A stretch of 64,000 bases of DNA. Source: Paramecium sonneborni (taxonomy: Eukaryota > Ciliophora > Oligohymenophorea > Peniculida > Parameciidae). The notes under the pieces were generated by a model. That model was given only the letters and a program-made list of their open reading frames with translations. It was not told where the DNA came from and did no database searches. Below, piece after piece: positions 51,350 to 64,000 of this stretch (position 1 is its first letter; each line of letters starts with the position of its first letter). The translations under genes and the position numbers were made by a program. The stretch covers positions 203,443 to 267,442 of the forward strand of contig CAJJDN010000053.1 of the NCBI GenBank assembly GCA_905182985.1. The letters run 5' to 3'.

Positions 51350-51564
51350 TCAATGATGACTTTACAAATTCCAAATATTTGGTTCTACAATTACATCGTA
51401 TTTATGATATTCATGTTCAGTTATGATTCCACTGTGTTTAATAACGACAGACTTTTTAGGAGCACCAGATAATCCACCTAATAAAAAATATAATGAATAA
51501 AAATACCTAATTTTTCAATAGCTCTGACATGTTAAAATCCATAGATAACTTCTCCAAAAGCGAT
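51350..51564 (-). CDS. cyclophilin, truncated copy at contig end
   Basis: The 3' portion of the gene at 52,518-53,176, cut at the N. It encodes the C-terminal IEKLGGLSGAPKKSVVIKHS part only. It is an assembly duplicate, not a gene fragment in the organism. Confidence 0.85.
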
Positions 51565-51565
51565 N

Positions 51566-51773
51566 AAATGTATATATATTAAATAGAATAGTGAGAATAC
51601 AACTAGATTCAGTAGTTTATAAAAATGGAAGATAAATCCCTACTATAAAGATGAAAGCTTAAGATTAGACTGAGGATGACGAAATGACAAAGGATGAAAT
51701 TAGAATGAATAGAATAAATAAATGGAAAAGATATGACATTGAAAATGAAATTAGTGAATAATAATATTACTGA
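51566..51773 (+). CDS. VPS8-like gene, duplicated 3' end after the N
   Basis: This repeats the last intron and acidic tail of the gene at 46,392-50,605. No 5' part exists here, so it is the overlapping end of the next contig and not a separate gene. Confidence 0.8.
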
Positions 51774-52732
51774 ATTTATATTTATTAAAATAATTTTAAA
51801 ACCATTGAATATTTAATCATCTTATAAACATCAATCTTTTTATTTCTATTTTCCATCAAATTTTAGAAACAACACCATAAATTATATTGATTTCTTGAAT
51901 TCAAAATAATAGATTAAAAGTAAGATTCATTTTTGGATTGGCTTAACTCTTATTATTTAAAAACTGATGAGTTTATTAGCAAAAATTATAATAAAATTAC
52001 CAAAAAAATTTGAATAAGATGTCATATATTTTAATGATAAAATATATATAAGCCTTATCATTATGATAGGAAATAATTACAATTTTAAGGTGATTATTTT
52101 TGTATAGAATAAGGTTAATTTTGTATAATATAAAAAATATATAATACTTTTGAAAAGCTGAGTTACTGTTGAAATGAAATGGTCTTAATATGTGAGAGTA
52201 GTTGTAGTAAATAGGAAATGATAAAGCCAATAATTTGAATTTGATAAAGCTAATATTTATATTATTATTTTACATGGGTTGTTAAAATATAATGGTTATT
52301 GAATAAAAGATTTAAAGTAGGAATGGAGAAATAATATAAAAAATAAAAAATATTAAGATGATAATGAAATGGATAGATATTTTTGAGAAGTGATTATATG
52401 TTAGCATTAGTTAGATTGGATAGGTAAATTAATTAGATGGATATAGAGAAAGATAAGAAATAATGAATTAAACAAAGGAGAGCTGCTTTTTGATATTATT
52501 ATGTTATTGAATATGTATCAATGATGACTTTACAAATTCCAAATATTTGGTTCTACAATTACATCGTATTTATGATATTCATGTTCAGTTATGATTCCAC
52601 TGTGTTTAATAACGACAGACTTTTTAGGAGCACCAGATAATCCACCTAATAAAAAATATAATGAATAAAAATACCTAATTTTTCAATAGCTCTGACATGT
52701 TAAAATCCATAGATAACTTCTCCAAAAGCGAT
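51566..52732. repeat. second copy of the 1,167-bp exact duplication (contig overlap)
   Basis: Partner of 50,398-51,564. It ends within the cyclophilin gene, from which point the sequence is unique and the gene complete. No mobile-element features flank it. Confidence 0.92.
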
Positions 52733-53176
52733 TGATTTTCTATCTAACCATTCAGCAGGTCCTAAAGTAATGATGAATCCAGAATCATTGCTATTGATTT
52801 TAGGATTAGAAGTTGTAAGTAATCCTGCTCTATCATGTTTAATTCTGTAATTTTCATCAGGGAAAGTTCTTCCATAGATAGATCCACCTAATGCACCACC
52901 CCATATTCCTCTGAATGGTAGAATCTTATTGATTTATGAACCTTCATAGTGAAGTTTCTTTCCATCGACTTAAACTCCTTATGCAATTCTCATAAAATTT
53001 GTGGCAGTCTTTGGAGCAACATTATCAAAGAGCTATTTTATTAATGAAATAAATACTTAAAATACTATTCTTCCTAAAGGATTACCACCTACATCAACAT
53101 CAAAAAATACTCTTGTGAATGGATTTGGATGAGCAGGTGGAACTGATATAGGGAATATTCGTCCAATTCTAAACAT
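52518..53176 (-). CDS. cyclophilin-type peptidyl-prolyl cis-trans isomerase
   Basis: Cyclophilins turn prolyl peptide bonds between cis and trans and help protein folding. The chain starts MFRIGRIFPISVPPAHPNPF, then TRVFFDVDVGGNPLGRIVFQ, a 24-nt intron, LFDNVAPKTATNFMRI, KLHYEGSQINKILPFRGIW, GGSIYGRTFPDENYRIKHDR and AGLLTTSNPKINSNDSGFII. The end has WLDRKSIAFGEVIYGFQHVR and AIEKLGGLSGAPKKS. Compared with human PPIA the order of elements is the same. The catalytic Arg of FHRIIP is replaced in NKILPF (Arg to Lys), and the usual W of EWLDGKHVVFG is retained as WLDRK. About 200 residues. Reduced activity is possible. A second, ~29-nt intron lies before GGLSGAP. Confidence 0.88.
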
Positions 53177-53232
53177 TTTATATAATAATTATTAATTAGT
53201 TTATCTAATATAATTGATTGATATATATTTTA

Positions 53233-56200
53233 TCACTTTTTGGTAAATATTTACTTAAGCATATCCTCCAAGGTTATTATGTAATTCATATATCCCTAAA
53301 ATATATTTATTTTATTTATTACTCTAAGTTCTTTATCTTCCTTAAATAGAAGTGGACATAATTCATTTGCTCTTAATTTTGCATTCTTTTAATTAATCAA
53401 AGAAGAAGCATTCTCTGAAACCACTGCAACATTTAATCTAATAATCAAAACATTTGAATGAACAAAGAATTAAGTCTAACCAAATCTAAATATAGCATCC
53501 ATTCCTTCTAATTTATTTGATTTTATGGAGAAGACCTATTATTATATAATTATTAAATTATTACAGAATTTTAATGAACTTCATTAATTTCTACATAATA
53601 GAATCTAAATTTATCTAATTCATTTTCTAATATCATATCTCCAATTTTTAATAGAATCTTTTTTAATAATGCCCATTCACTTAATATACTTGTTGTAGTT
53701 GACAATTTGCATCCTAAAAATAATTTAAATTTAAATTTACTTTTTCCTGTTGTTTATTAAAGGATTCTAGTCAATTTGAATAAGATAATTTCAGTAAAGG
53801 ATAAAACATTGAATGTGAATTTGAGTGCATGATCCAATTATAATTAGACTGCTTTAAATAAGTATTCTATCATATAAAGAGGATGAGCTTCTGGTGAATG
53901 AACAAATTTATATTCTTCTGTAAATCCTTTTTCTCTCTTTACTTTACTTCTGATTAATGGCCAAGATACTATTTATGGGGCAACATCCCTTAAGCTTTAT
54001 AATTCCTCTTCACTAGGTGATTGAGTGAGGAAATCATCCAAAGATTAAGCATATGAATTCAAATCATACTAAAATTTATATATAATTCTTACACAAGCTT
54101 ATTAAATGATAGATAATTGATCATATTTTTAATTGAATTGTTCATCTGTCATTACATCAGGAATATATTAATAAACTTATAAATTAACAATTGGAAATAG
54201 TTCTGGGAATGATTAATCAACTTAAATGCTTTATTTATATTAAGTATTTCTTTATCTTGGTTAATAGTTACTGTAAGGAACAGCTAAAATATATAATTTA
54301 ATTATTTACGATATAATTTATCCTAATACTTCAATTTGATGTCTGGTCTGATTCTTGAACTATATAATAACCAATCTTATTCACAGATGCGTACTTTTAC
54401 TTCACTGTCACCACTTTCAGTTAAAACTATACCTTCCCTTAATTCTTTGAGTATCTTTAAGGAATTAACTTCTTGATTATCTTGCAATAGATTATTATAA
54501 ATTTCTAGATTTTGAATAGTTTAATCTAAGTAAAAATTATTACAATAATGTAATTCTCTATATTCTCTGAAATTTTCCTTAGTTAATTTAGATTTTAATT
54601 AGATATAATCTATATTATCTGATCCACTCAATTGAGCAACTTTAAATTCAGGATATTAACATAAGTTATTTATATGAATTATGTAATTATCATAATAAAT
54701 AGCCTCGATAGTTTTAACTACTTCTTCGACATATTTTTATTATAATTATGCCACAGGATATGGATTATTTGGTATAGTACCTTTCTATATATTATAAGTG
54801 ATTTCAAAAAAGAAGTTGTGTAAATAATCACCATCAAGCATACTATCATCAGCTTCTTTTTTATATTCATAAACAATGGGTTCTAATTTATTAGATACTT
54901 TAAATTTAAAGCTGAATTAAGTATTTACAGTAAATTAAGGATTTACCATTCTTTCATCTTTATAATATGACATTGGATTAATATTAGAATTAATCTTTTA
55001 TCTGGCAAATTCTACATCACTTTCAAATTTATCAATTTGATTGAGTATTTATTTACAATAGTTCAGAATACAAATAACATTAATCCATTTATCGTTAGTG
55101 AATGATCCCTAATTTTAATTAGTTCTATTATTTTCAAAGAACTTTTATAAGAAATCTGCACTCAACTATTTCTTTTCTGTCTATATACAGAATTTCTTTA
55201 ATTCTACTTATAATTTCTAATCTTTTTCTAATGAATGAGATACAACAGATTTCTTATATCTTGATAAACATCTATAAGCAGGACAATCTAATAATTTATC
55301 AATATAAGTTTAATATCCATCAAATGGAGTTTATAAAATAGATGAGATTAAAACTTAATAAACTTCACTTTATTCAGCATGTCTTTTATTTTCATTTTAA
55401 GTTAATACATCTTTAATATGTTTAATATCTTCAATTTATTATTATTTTAATTCTTTAGCCTTTAATTCAACTTATTCAATAAATTAAAGATTAAATGGTT
55501 CTTTAAATCCATCTTTTATCAATCTAGCTTTTCTAACTGGATCAATTTCTAGTGGAATAGATTATGGACTAACTGATTCATAATGAATTAGATATCTTTG
55601 AATTAATCTGAAAGTTTCTTCATTAGTAGTAGCAAATAAGAGCAATTATAAAAAGATTTGGAATCTAACTTAATAATTACATTCAGTAATAATAGCTTTT
55701 CTTAAACTCTTTTCAGATTCTACGAATTTTTATTCTTTGGTTCCCTTTTACTTCTTTCTTCTTTACATAATTTTTTTAGTTTTCTTAACTTTAGGTTTTT
55801 ACTCAGCAGATGCTTATTATGCAACAGGAGCTTATTATGCTAGTGGTTAAACTCTTGCTTAAGCTATTTTTGGTTAATCTTCAACTCCACGAGCTCTAGG
55901 TGCACCATCATCTTATTATTATTATTATTCTTCTTTATTTTCATCTGCACCTGGTCCTTCATCTGCTTATTATACACTAACCAATCCATTATTAGCTGGT
56001 TATTTCTCTTATGTTTCTTATTGAGGAGGTTCTTATGCTTCATCTAATTTATCTTATTAATTATCTTCTTAATCTTCTTCATCATCTGTCACTTCAACTT
56101 CATATTCTTCATATTCACTCTCTTCTTATTCAACTTATTTTAATTCTTCTTATTCCTCTCCTTCTCCTTAATCAATCTATACTACAAACTCTTTTATTGA

Positions 56201-59200
56201 TTCGAAATATACATCCAATGCTTATTCTATTTATTTTGGTTCTAATAAAAGCGTAGATTTCAAAAATATTAAACCTAACTCAAATTCTTAAAACAATCCA
56301 GTAAATATTTAATTTTCTTTCTTTAATTTCTCTTCATACCAAAACATTGGGAAATTCAATACATAATAATACATTTCATGATCATTATATATTAATTTCT
56401 ATAAATTCTCTTTAAAATCTACTTTGTCTATTAAAAATTCTAATTATTTATTTGGTATCAATAATTTATTTAACAATTATCCAAACTCAGGATCATTTAC
56501 TATTTAATTATCTAATCTTTAAGGATTTTTAGGTTATAAATGTTCCACATATTAATCAATCGTAAAAGTAGGTCTCTTAACTTATGTTTTACGAATATCT
56601 TCACTTGAAATATTATTACTACTATCTGATTGATAAGTTGATGGGAAACAGAATTTCACTCCTCTCTCTATACCATTTATTTTTAATCTAGTTAATTCAT
56701 ATTACAAAATCTATTTAGCCCTCTATCCTTTATAAGAATTTTTAAATCTTTAATAAGGAGCTTATCTATCTCTCTAATATCTTCCTGTATTCTTATTCTA
56801 CCAAAATGGAGCTTAATGCTCTGATAATAATAAATATTCTTTAATAATGTTTAAACATGGACTCATTATGTTATTTGCATTCTCTGTAATAAAACCGATC
56901 ATAAGTTCACTTTCTAATTTGTTTGATTACTCATCTGAATTATAATGATTCAATCTCAAATATCTTAACATTCTTACACAATTACTTATATAATTATATC
57001 CCTATTATTCAAATTGAGTTGCTAATTGTAAAAGCTATTCATTAGTTTATAACAGGAATCTAATTGAAGGTTAAGGTTCAATACTTTTTACTTTTATTCT
57101 TAATCTATGTAAAGTATCAAAATATTCATAAAAACTAAAATGAGCAGCAATTTAAGCTATTGAATATTCTTTTATATCTTCTTTTTCTTATCCATCAGGT
57201 AATTATTCTCCTTCTCCATCTTCATTATCTGCTTTTGCTTAAACTGTTTCTATTTAAGCATCACCTTTTTCATTCTCGTTCACTTTTTCACTAGCTTACT
57301 TCTTTACTTATTCAGATTAATCAGAATGCTACTTCAACATTTAAATGAGTAAATCCTCCTTACCTTTCAATAATTATTTGAATAATATATCATTTATCAA
57401 TCTAGTATAAGTTCTAAATCTCTTATAGAAAATTAGACCTTCAAATAATCTCCTATTGAATTTTCCTAATAATTCTTCTCTGTAAGTTTTATCATAAGGT
57501 AATTTAAATAATTCTGTTACAATCTCTTCACATTAAGCATCTGTGTAGTTTCCAAAATAACTTGTTATATCATTTGTTGATAATACTTCATCCAATCTTT
57601 TCTTTTTGAATGATGCAATTATATCTTTATGACTGGGTCTAGAATTTTTCTTAATTTCTTCACTGTTTTTAATATATTTAACTGCAAATGTTTATAATGC
57701 TTTATCTTTAAGTTATCTAGTTTTGATAAGTTTCGCTATATCAATCAACTATTCCTCAAATAAAGATTTTATATCCAATTAATCAAATCTTTGTAATACT
57801 TCACTTGCTAATTTAAAAATTAAGACTTTTTGATCATTTACCATATCTGGTTTTAAATATTTCATAGTTCTTTTAATTTCAAACAAGATTTTATTTTTGA
57901 AACTTTCAACATCTTCTTCAGTTGATATCAATTTAATATTAACTGATTTGATAATCCTATTAATTTATTGTAAATAAATATTTGCATTTTTAATTTGATA
58001 ATGTTAGGCCAGAACTTCTTTTTAAGGATTAATGACTCTTTAAATTAAATTAAGGAATATATTATTTTTATCAGTAGGACTCAATTTACTTGAAGCTACT
58101 TAAAATAAGAGTTAATCCATATTTTAAATTCCATAAATCATCAAGACTTCTAAAGTACTACGAAACTCTTCCAAAGTATTACATATAGGCATACCATACC
58201 TTTAATATTGTTTAAGTAATTAATTTAAGACTTTCTTATATGATTATTAACCAGTTCCTTAATCATATTAAGTAAATACAGATCTTAGATTCTATCTTGT
58301 TAATGTAGATTTCCAATTTTTCAAATATCTAAACATTAATATATCTTTTTCAAAATTAGACTCAAATTTTTTAATATCTAGTCTTTCACATTTAGGTAAA
58401 TGAGTTCTGAAAAAGTCATCAAATTCTAATTAAATAGCTTGATTCATTTCAACTAATTATGATTAGATAGAAACTGGAGTTCTTATTTAATCCAAAGCTT
58501 CAGGAAACTTCGGAATATCTAATTTATGTTTCTCTTTCTTTTCCTTTATAGCAGTCTTAAAGAAATAAACTGTTGGATCATAACATTTCACAGAAAAGTC
58601 AAAGATAGCTCCTAAATACTTATCTTCGTTTTCTTAAGCAGTTTCTTTTTTCTTTTATTAACTTTATTACTATTTTCTTGATTCTGGTTAACTTTATATA
58701 GAAGCTATTTATGGACCATCCCCATCTCCATCATCTGGTTTATTATTATCACTTTCAACATTCTATTCTTATGGATCTTCTGAATCTTTTGGTGCTTGCT
58801 TATTAGGCTTACCTAATTATAGATATCCAGCAAAGTTAAAAATTTGCATATTAGCAACTTTAGAAACTAAATGGATAGTTTATCTAATGATTTGTGCATC
58901 TTTAACATATGGTAAAACCTATTCTAATTTTTCATGTTATCCATTTAATGCAACTGATCTTAAAGTACTTTCAATATCAATATATTATATATTATCTTTT
59001 ATAGCAGCAATAAATCTTCTAACATCCAAAATTGATGCCCAATTTTTACCTTATGCTTAAATATAAGGATATATCTTGCTTTAATTTGGATAAGTTTTAT
59101 TAGGTTTTGGAATATCAAGATCAATCAAAGTATGAACCTATTACATAGACATATTTTATCTAAAGAAATCAATATATTTTTATTTCAATCTTGAATCAAT

Positions 59201-62200
59201 CTTTTAATCATTATTTCTAATCCATAAAGCAACTTATTATTGAGTAACACCAACAGATTTTCTAGTTTAAAATGAATTTAAAATAATTCCATGAACATTT
59301 TTACTAAATTCATCTGTACTTTAACATGCTAAAGGTAATATTTTTTCAGCTTTATAAGTTAACAATAACTATTCCACCTATTTTTTATCAAGTTCATTTT
59401 TATAATTTCCATCTTTATCATTAAAAATCACATTAGGATCAACAATTAATTCAAATACTTTGCGTTTATAAACTTTTTCTGTTTCTTATGCTTCTGCACC
59501 TTCATTTTCTGCACCTTCATTTTTAGTACCTTCACTTTCTGTATCTTTAGTAAGTACCAATCTTATCAAATCTCTTAAAGGTTCTTTGTCTTTACAACTA
59601 TTAATTGCTGATGCTAAATTTTTAACATCTAACTTATCTAAACTTTAAACAGGTATTTCTGTTAATAAAATATTAAACTTAATAGCATTAAAGAATTCAA
59701 GAATAGTTTTTGGATAAGCATTATATTAATGTGATAATGGATAATATGAAGATGTTATATTAGTTGGCATTGGCTAAACTAATAATTCTATATATTATTA
59801 AGTAAACTCTCTTAAATATGTTAATAATTGTGTAGCTACTTATTCTAATCTTTAAGATCTTAGATTTCTAATTTCCATTAGCATTAATGTCCAAATTTAA
59901 ATGGTATAAAAGATCTTTTAACATTAATCTGATTCTAAATCTGCAGGATCATAATTTTAATTTTATTTAACATCTTCATACATTTGTTATAAGATTGCAA
60001 ATAACTTTTATTATTATTTATGTTTGATCAATTGACGATAAGGTAAATTAATATATCTAATTTATTTTAATTCTTCTAAAGAGGGAATCCATTTAATAAA
60101 TCTAAATAAATCATCAAATTATTGGAATAATGTTTCTGGTAATTTACCAATTATTTATGATATAATTAATTGATTCTAGCTATTCCAAACAAATGATGAT
60201 TTTGGTTTCTATTATTCTTATTATTATTCTTATCCTTCTTATTATTATTAATTCTCTTCTTCATCAATATTAGGAGTTAACATTTAACAAATAAACAAAG
60301 ATGTTCCTATTTCCCTTTAAACTCTATCCAATTTCTTCTTGCATTTTGATCTCAATAATTCTAAGTACAATCCTAATGGAGTAAAATCTCCAGCTCTTAA
60401 TTTTTGAGCTTTTAGAGTTTCAAAATTGGATTCTTAAGATTAATTGACCAATAATTCAATATTTCTTAAAAGATCTAATAAATCAACTTAGTTTAAATCT
60501 GGATTTAATAATAAGCAATGGATTAAATTTTTTTTATATTCTTTTTGTTCTTTCACCCAACTAAATGCGTTTCTTCTTATTGCATTATCTTTTCCTTTTT
60601 AATATAATTAATCTTCTGTATTTTCTTCTTTTTCTTTTTTTTATTTTTTACCATCATCACCTCCATCATTTCCATCATTTCCATCATTTCCTCCTTCTCC
60701 ATTATTATTTTGATCATCTTTTTTTGGAACTCTACCTTCAAATAAATCTTAATTTGGATCAAATTTATTAAAGATATTTTATAATTAATCAGGATAAGCA
60801 GCAAAAAGTGATTTGATAACATCAAAAGGAGCTGTTTCCATCATTCTAGCAAATGGAGTATTTCCTTATTCATCAGCTACAAAGAACCATTCAGAATAGT
60901 TTTCAAAGATAATATGACTCTTATTCCACTTTTATCTTCTTACAACTTCATGCATAATATTCTATCCAATCGATTTCAACTAAAGTGATTCTGATTTATC
61001 ATCTAAATCTTTATCTTTTGGAAAACATGGAATTTCAAAATATATTTATTTCTTAGCCTCTACATGTGCTTTCTTTAAAGCTCTTGTGAATTTAGTATTA
61101 ATTTAAAACTTCTCAATCATTTTATTTAATTTACTTAATACCATAACATGTTCATAATTTTTAGGATCGAAATCTAAATATATTAATGTAAATAATACTT
61201 TATAAAAAGGGTGGAGTATTAGATAATATATTTTCAGATGCATAAGAATAGTTTTATATTAATAATGCAACTTCGGGTTTCTTTTCTAATGCTTTAATAA
61301 ATTGAATAACTGATTTTAGATTTGTATTCTTTCTTAAATGTTAACCAATATTTTAAAATATATTATTTGAAAAGCTTTCTAAATTCATATCTTCTTCTCC
61401 AATAATTTTTAACTCTTACATAGCCTCCAATACACCTGGTAAATCATCTGTAACTAGTAAAAAATCCATCAAACAATCTCCAAATTCTGAACATTCAGTC
61501 AATAATAATTAATTAGCAGTACAACCCATAGTACATAAAGCTTCTTCAATTACTTTTCTAGTTAATCTTCCTTGTCTACTAAGATTTCTTATATTTGCTT
61601 GAACTTCAGTAAATGAACCATTTTTATCTAACTCTTTAATCAATACCATTGAAGCATCAGCATGTTATTTTCTCATTTATCTTGATGTTGGTCTGGATCT
61701 TCCATAATTATCTGGATCTGTATATTTTGTTTCATAAATAACAAGTAATTATCCACATTCATCACTAACTACTTCAATTGTACATTCAGCAACAATCTCT
61801 TAAGTAACCTTATCAATCTTCTCAATAACAAATTTATTGTTTTCATCCACATACCATCTGTATTCTTATCCTGACATTGAAGCATCAATGATTCTATGTC
61901 TTGCTTTTTCTTCTTCTGTTTTTGGTGATCCTGGAATGCCAGAATGTTTATCTTAATATAATATTAAAATTTGATACTTAATGGAATCTTTTCATGACCA
62001 AGTTAAATTAATTAAAATTAAACATTACCAATATAAGATTTTGTCTATTTCATGGTTTTAAACATTTCCTTTTCAATTTAAGTTTCACAAATAATCTTAG
62101 ATTTGAAATCAAGAATTTCTCTAGCATTTTGATAATCGTTATTAGATAGATCAAATTAACCAACATATTTCTTATAAAATAAAAACATATCTTACTTCGT

Positions 62201-62991
62201 CATTGTTTTTGATTTTCCATAAAATGATATCCACTGGTTCATAAGCATTTCTTGTATAGACAAAATCTAATAGATCTTATTATGCTGCATCAAATTCTTT
62301 TGGAGTAGTCTTCATTAAACTTTTCTTTCTATAAATGGCTTCCCAACAAAATAACGATGGAATCTTATAGATATAATTAATTTATACTTTTTCATTCTTT
62401 TAATTGTATTCATTAAAAAATTTAAGTTTTTGGATACGCAATACACATAACACAGTATTATTATTAAGTTTAGGTTCAATTGATCCAAATAACAATTGTG
62501 TTTGTGTCTTCTTGAATTGACCATTTGTTAATTAATTTAATGACTTTAAATAAACTTACAACTTGGGTCCTTATAATTATTATTCTCCACTAACTCCCTT
62601 TCCTGTACCTGGTTTTGCTGATTCAGGAGTAGCATCTAAACTATCTAATGGTTTTAGTTTTTTAAGGCTTCTAGCTATCTCAGTGTTTTTGCCAACTACT
62701 ACTTATGGCTTAATATTCATAGATTAAGATATTAACGATTATGGGAATACAACAGTGTCATTCTGTCCTTCTTTACTATTAAATTAACTATGTCTCTTAC
62801 ACTGGTAAACTCACTAAAGAGTATATCATTGATGAATTTTAATCCTTTGGAACATTGGCTGTCTTAGGCAAAGGTTTCAACTCTCCAATCGACTAAAATT
62901 TATCAATTCCTTAATTTACTTTTGTGACATTTGCCTTTTGAGCCTTCTGCTCCTTAATCGATTCTGAATAGAGGAATTAAGACGGCTTCAT
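53233..62991 (-). CDS. giant unrecognised protein (~3,200 residues)
   Basis: One minus-strand gene of 9.8 kb with only short introns. It starts MKPSQFLYSESIKEQKAQKA and, after a 25-nt intron, reads VSLPVKEGQNDTVVFPQSLI. Long helical stretches follow, with RIQKLKFFNEYNQKNEKVQI, LLVTDDLPGVLEAMQELKII, VIQFIKALEKKPEVALLIQN, then a low-complexity NGEGGNDGNDGNDGGDDG segment at about 60,640-60,715. Another acidic segment (EVEVTDDEEDQEDNQQ, about 56,040-56,110) sits before ARGVEDQPKIAQARVQPLAQ. It ends MLKQIFTKK before TGA. I found no kinase, RING, HECT, motor or transmembrane-pore motif. Helix-rich repeats with acidic loops resemble scaffolds of the HEAT/RyR-IP3R-homology type, but without the channel region. 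The single-gene reading rests on the lack of any TGA-plus-start break. Splitting into two genes is not excluded. Confidence 0.72.
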
Positions 62992-63046
62992 TTGATAAGC
63001 AGTTTTATTTTTTAATATAAAAATTAAAATCTTTATTCATTTTCTC

Positions 63047-63255
63047 TCAGCTATAATACTAGGAATTACAAAATAACATCAAAATTATTTTTATATATTC
63101 ATACTATTTCTCTCCTCCTACCCATAACTATTGAATTTCACATCATTTTCAAACTTTTATCAAATTATATTACATTCTCTCATCTTCCTCATTTCTCGAT
63201 ATTAATTCAATTCATTCTAGCATATCATTTTGGCTTGAGTATTACTCTTAAAATT
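63047..63255 (-). CDS. possible small protein upstream of the giant gene (weak)
   Basis: Protein-like minus-strand segments such as ELISRNEEDERMQYNLIK and LWVGGEKQYEYIK join if a 27-nt GT...TAG intron is removed, ending in TGA at 63,047. The start is not settled (candidate MMAILR near 63,255). The opposite strand is also open, so this may be chance. Confidence 0.25.
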
Positions 63256-63296
63256 GCCATCATATTTATTGTTTTTAATTATATAATATTTAATAA

Positions 63297-64000
63297 ATGC
63301 ATTAATAAAAAGCTTCCCCCAGAATTTAATAGTATATTTACCTTTTCTTAATTTGTTTTTAAATATAGATTATATTCAACATCTGAATATAATTCTTTTG
63401 TAATACTGTATGATAATAAAATTCATCACTTTAATTATGAATTCTACTTTAACTTTTAAACACTAAATTACAACTGTTCCTATTCCTAAGATGATAGAAA
63501 GATAAATATAGATAAACTATTTGAAAGCTATCTACAATAAAACATTACTATATTACTATTTGAAAAAGCTTAAGTTCTTCAAGAAATTTTGAAGAATTCG
63601 AAAAAAGGTTTAGTGAAATCTCAAGTTCTAAAATTATGCAGAAAAATTAGTTAAATTCATATTAGATTTGATCAAAGTATTATAAATATTTCATAGTTTA
63701 GGTAACACACATTTAATATCAGTCCTGAAAAGATTTTAATTGGATTAGTTTTATAATCTAAATTATGAAATTTTGAAAGTTCCTATTTTTAAGTACGAAA
63801 TAATTTATTTGAGTAATATGAACATTTACCTAATGAATTTATTTCTTGGGTTTAGAAGAAATAAAAATTAACATTCTCAAGAACTATTTGAATGTAAGAG
63901 AGAACCTGAATAAAACGATTTTTCTTAAAATTAGCTTAATACCGTTGATAGTTTTGAATTGAAATAGTTAATGTATTATAAACTATTTAAAGTTTGCTAT
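63297..64000 (+). CDS. hypothetical protein, partial and possibly interrupted by TGA
   Basis: ATG at 63,297 starts MHQQKASPRIQQ. A 37-nt intron then joins LYSTSEYNSFVILYDNK, followed by LFEKAQVLQEILKNSKKG and IRFDQSIINISQFRQHTF, to an in-frame TGA at 63,766-63,768 (144 residues). The same frame continues past the TGA with protein-like NFESSYFQVRNNLFEQYEHL, then PNEFISWVQKKQKL. So the gene may have another intron I missed, or may be broken or read through. It runs to the window edge. No family recognised. Confidence 0.5.

Larger units (their letters stand above)
50398..51564. repeat. first copy of a 1,167-bp exact duplication (contig overlap)
   Basis: This block is repeated at 51,566-52,732 after a single N at 51,565. 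It covers the last exon of the VPS8-like gene, intergenic DNA and the 3' part of the cyclophilin gene. Copies look identical, and ORFs in both are the same. As at 22,837, this fits unmerged contig ends. Confidence 0.92.

Noticed and set aside
55900..56260. Leu/His-rich plus-strand ORF
   Set aside because: It is antisense to the acidic Glu/Asp/Gln-rich part of the giant gene.
60565..60825. Histidine-rich plus-strand ORF and Met/Lys-rich minus-strand ORF
   Set aside because: Both are off-frame readings of the Gly-Asn-Asp low-complexity segment of the giant gene.

Overview
The window reads as somatic (macronuclear-type) DNA of a Paramecium-like ciliate. TAA and TAG sit inside almost every gene and must be read as glutamine, and TGA is the only stop (genetic code 6). 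Introns are tiny (about 18-37 nt, most 22-27, GTA...TAG). The sequence is very AT-rich, genes are packed 1-100 bp apart on both strands, and one gene encodes a trichocyst matrix protein. A standard-code ORF caller cuts these genes into fragments, so the coordinates below come from reading code 6 by eye with introns. Exact exon boundaries are inferred, except where stated.

Layout. 1-5.6 kb: two doubtful ORFs, a tectonic-like ciliary transition-zone protein, a 3-ketoacyl-CoA-reductase-like SDR and a membrane protein. 5.6-12.8 kb: a four-domain voltage-gated Ca2+ channel with an EEEE filter, with unresolved coding-like sequence just upstream. 14-17.7 kb: a ~1,200-residue coiled-coil protein. 18.5-21.4 kb: a pirin, a LITAF-domain protein and a degenerate kinase. 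21.6-24.5 kb: a dual-specificity phosphatase and an Alba/RGG protein, shown twice around a single N because two overlapping contigs were not merged. 24.6-31.3 kb: RPL30, a tandem CAP protein, U6 snRNA, a histone-fold protein, AP-4 sigma and a PKA-like kinase. 31.5-36.6 kb: a trichocyst matrix protein, a tubulin-deglutamylase-type carboxypeptidase and a PX-WD40 protein. 37.6-46.2 kb: an F-box/CDK/cyclin fusion, a DBF4-type zinc-finger protein, a B-box coiled-coil protein and a CDKL kinase. 46.4-53.2 kb: a VPS8-like CORVET subunit and a cyclophilin, again with a duplicated contig overlap around an N. 53.2-63 kb: one giant unrecognised protein. The window ends in a partial plus-strand gene.

The most striking object is the 676-residue protein at 39,887-41,942. 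One long exon carries an F-box, a CDK-like kinase domain that has lost its ATP-binding lysine (Arg) and catalytic aspartate (HRN), and the start of a cyclin box. That puts a pseudo-CDK, its partner and a ubiquitin-ligase adaptor in one chain. It lies tail-to-tail with a gene carrying the zinc finger typical of DBF4, the activator of another cell-cycle kinase. Several other genes serve cilia or secretory granules (tectonic, Ca2+ channel, deglutamylase, CDKL, VPS8, trichocyst matrix), as expected for this organism. No CRISPR array, transposon, rRNA or tRNA was recognised.
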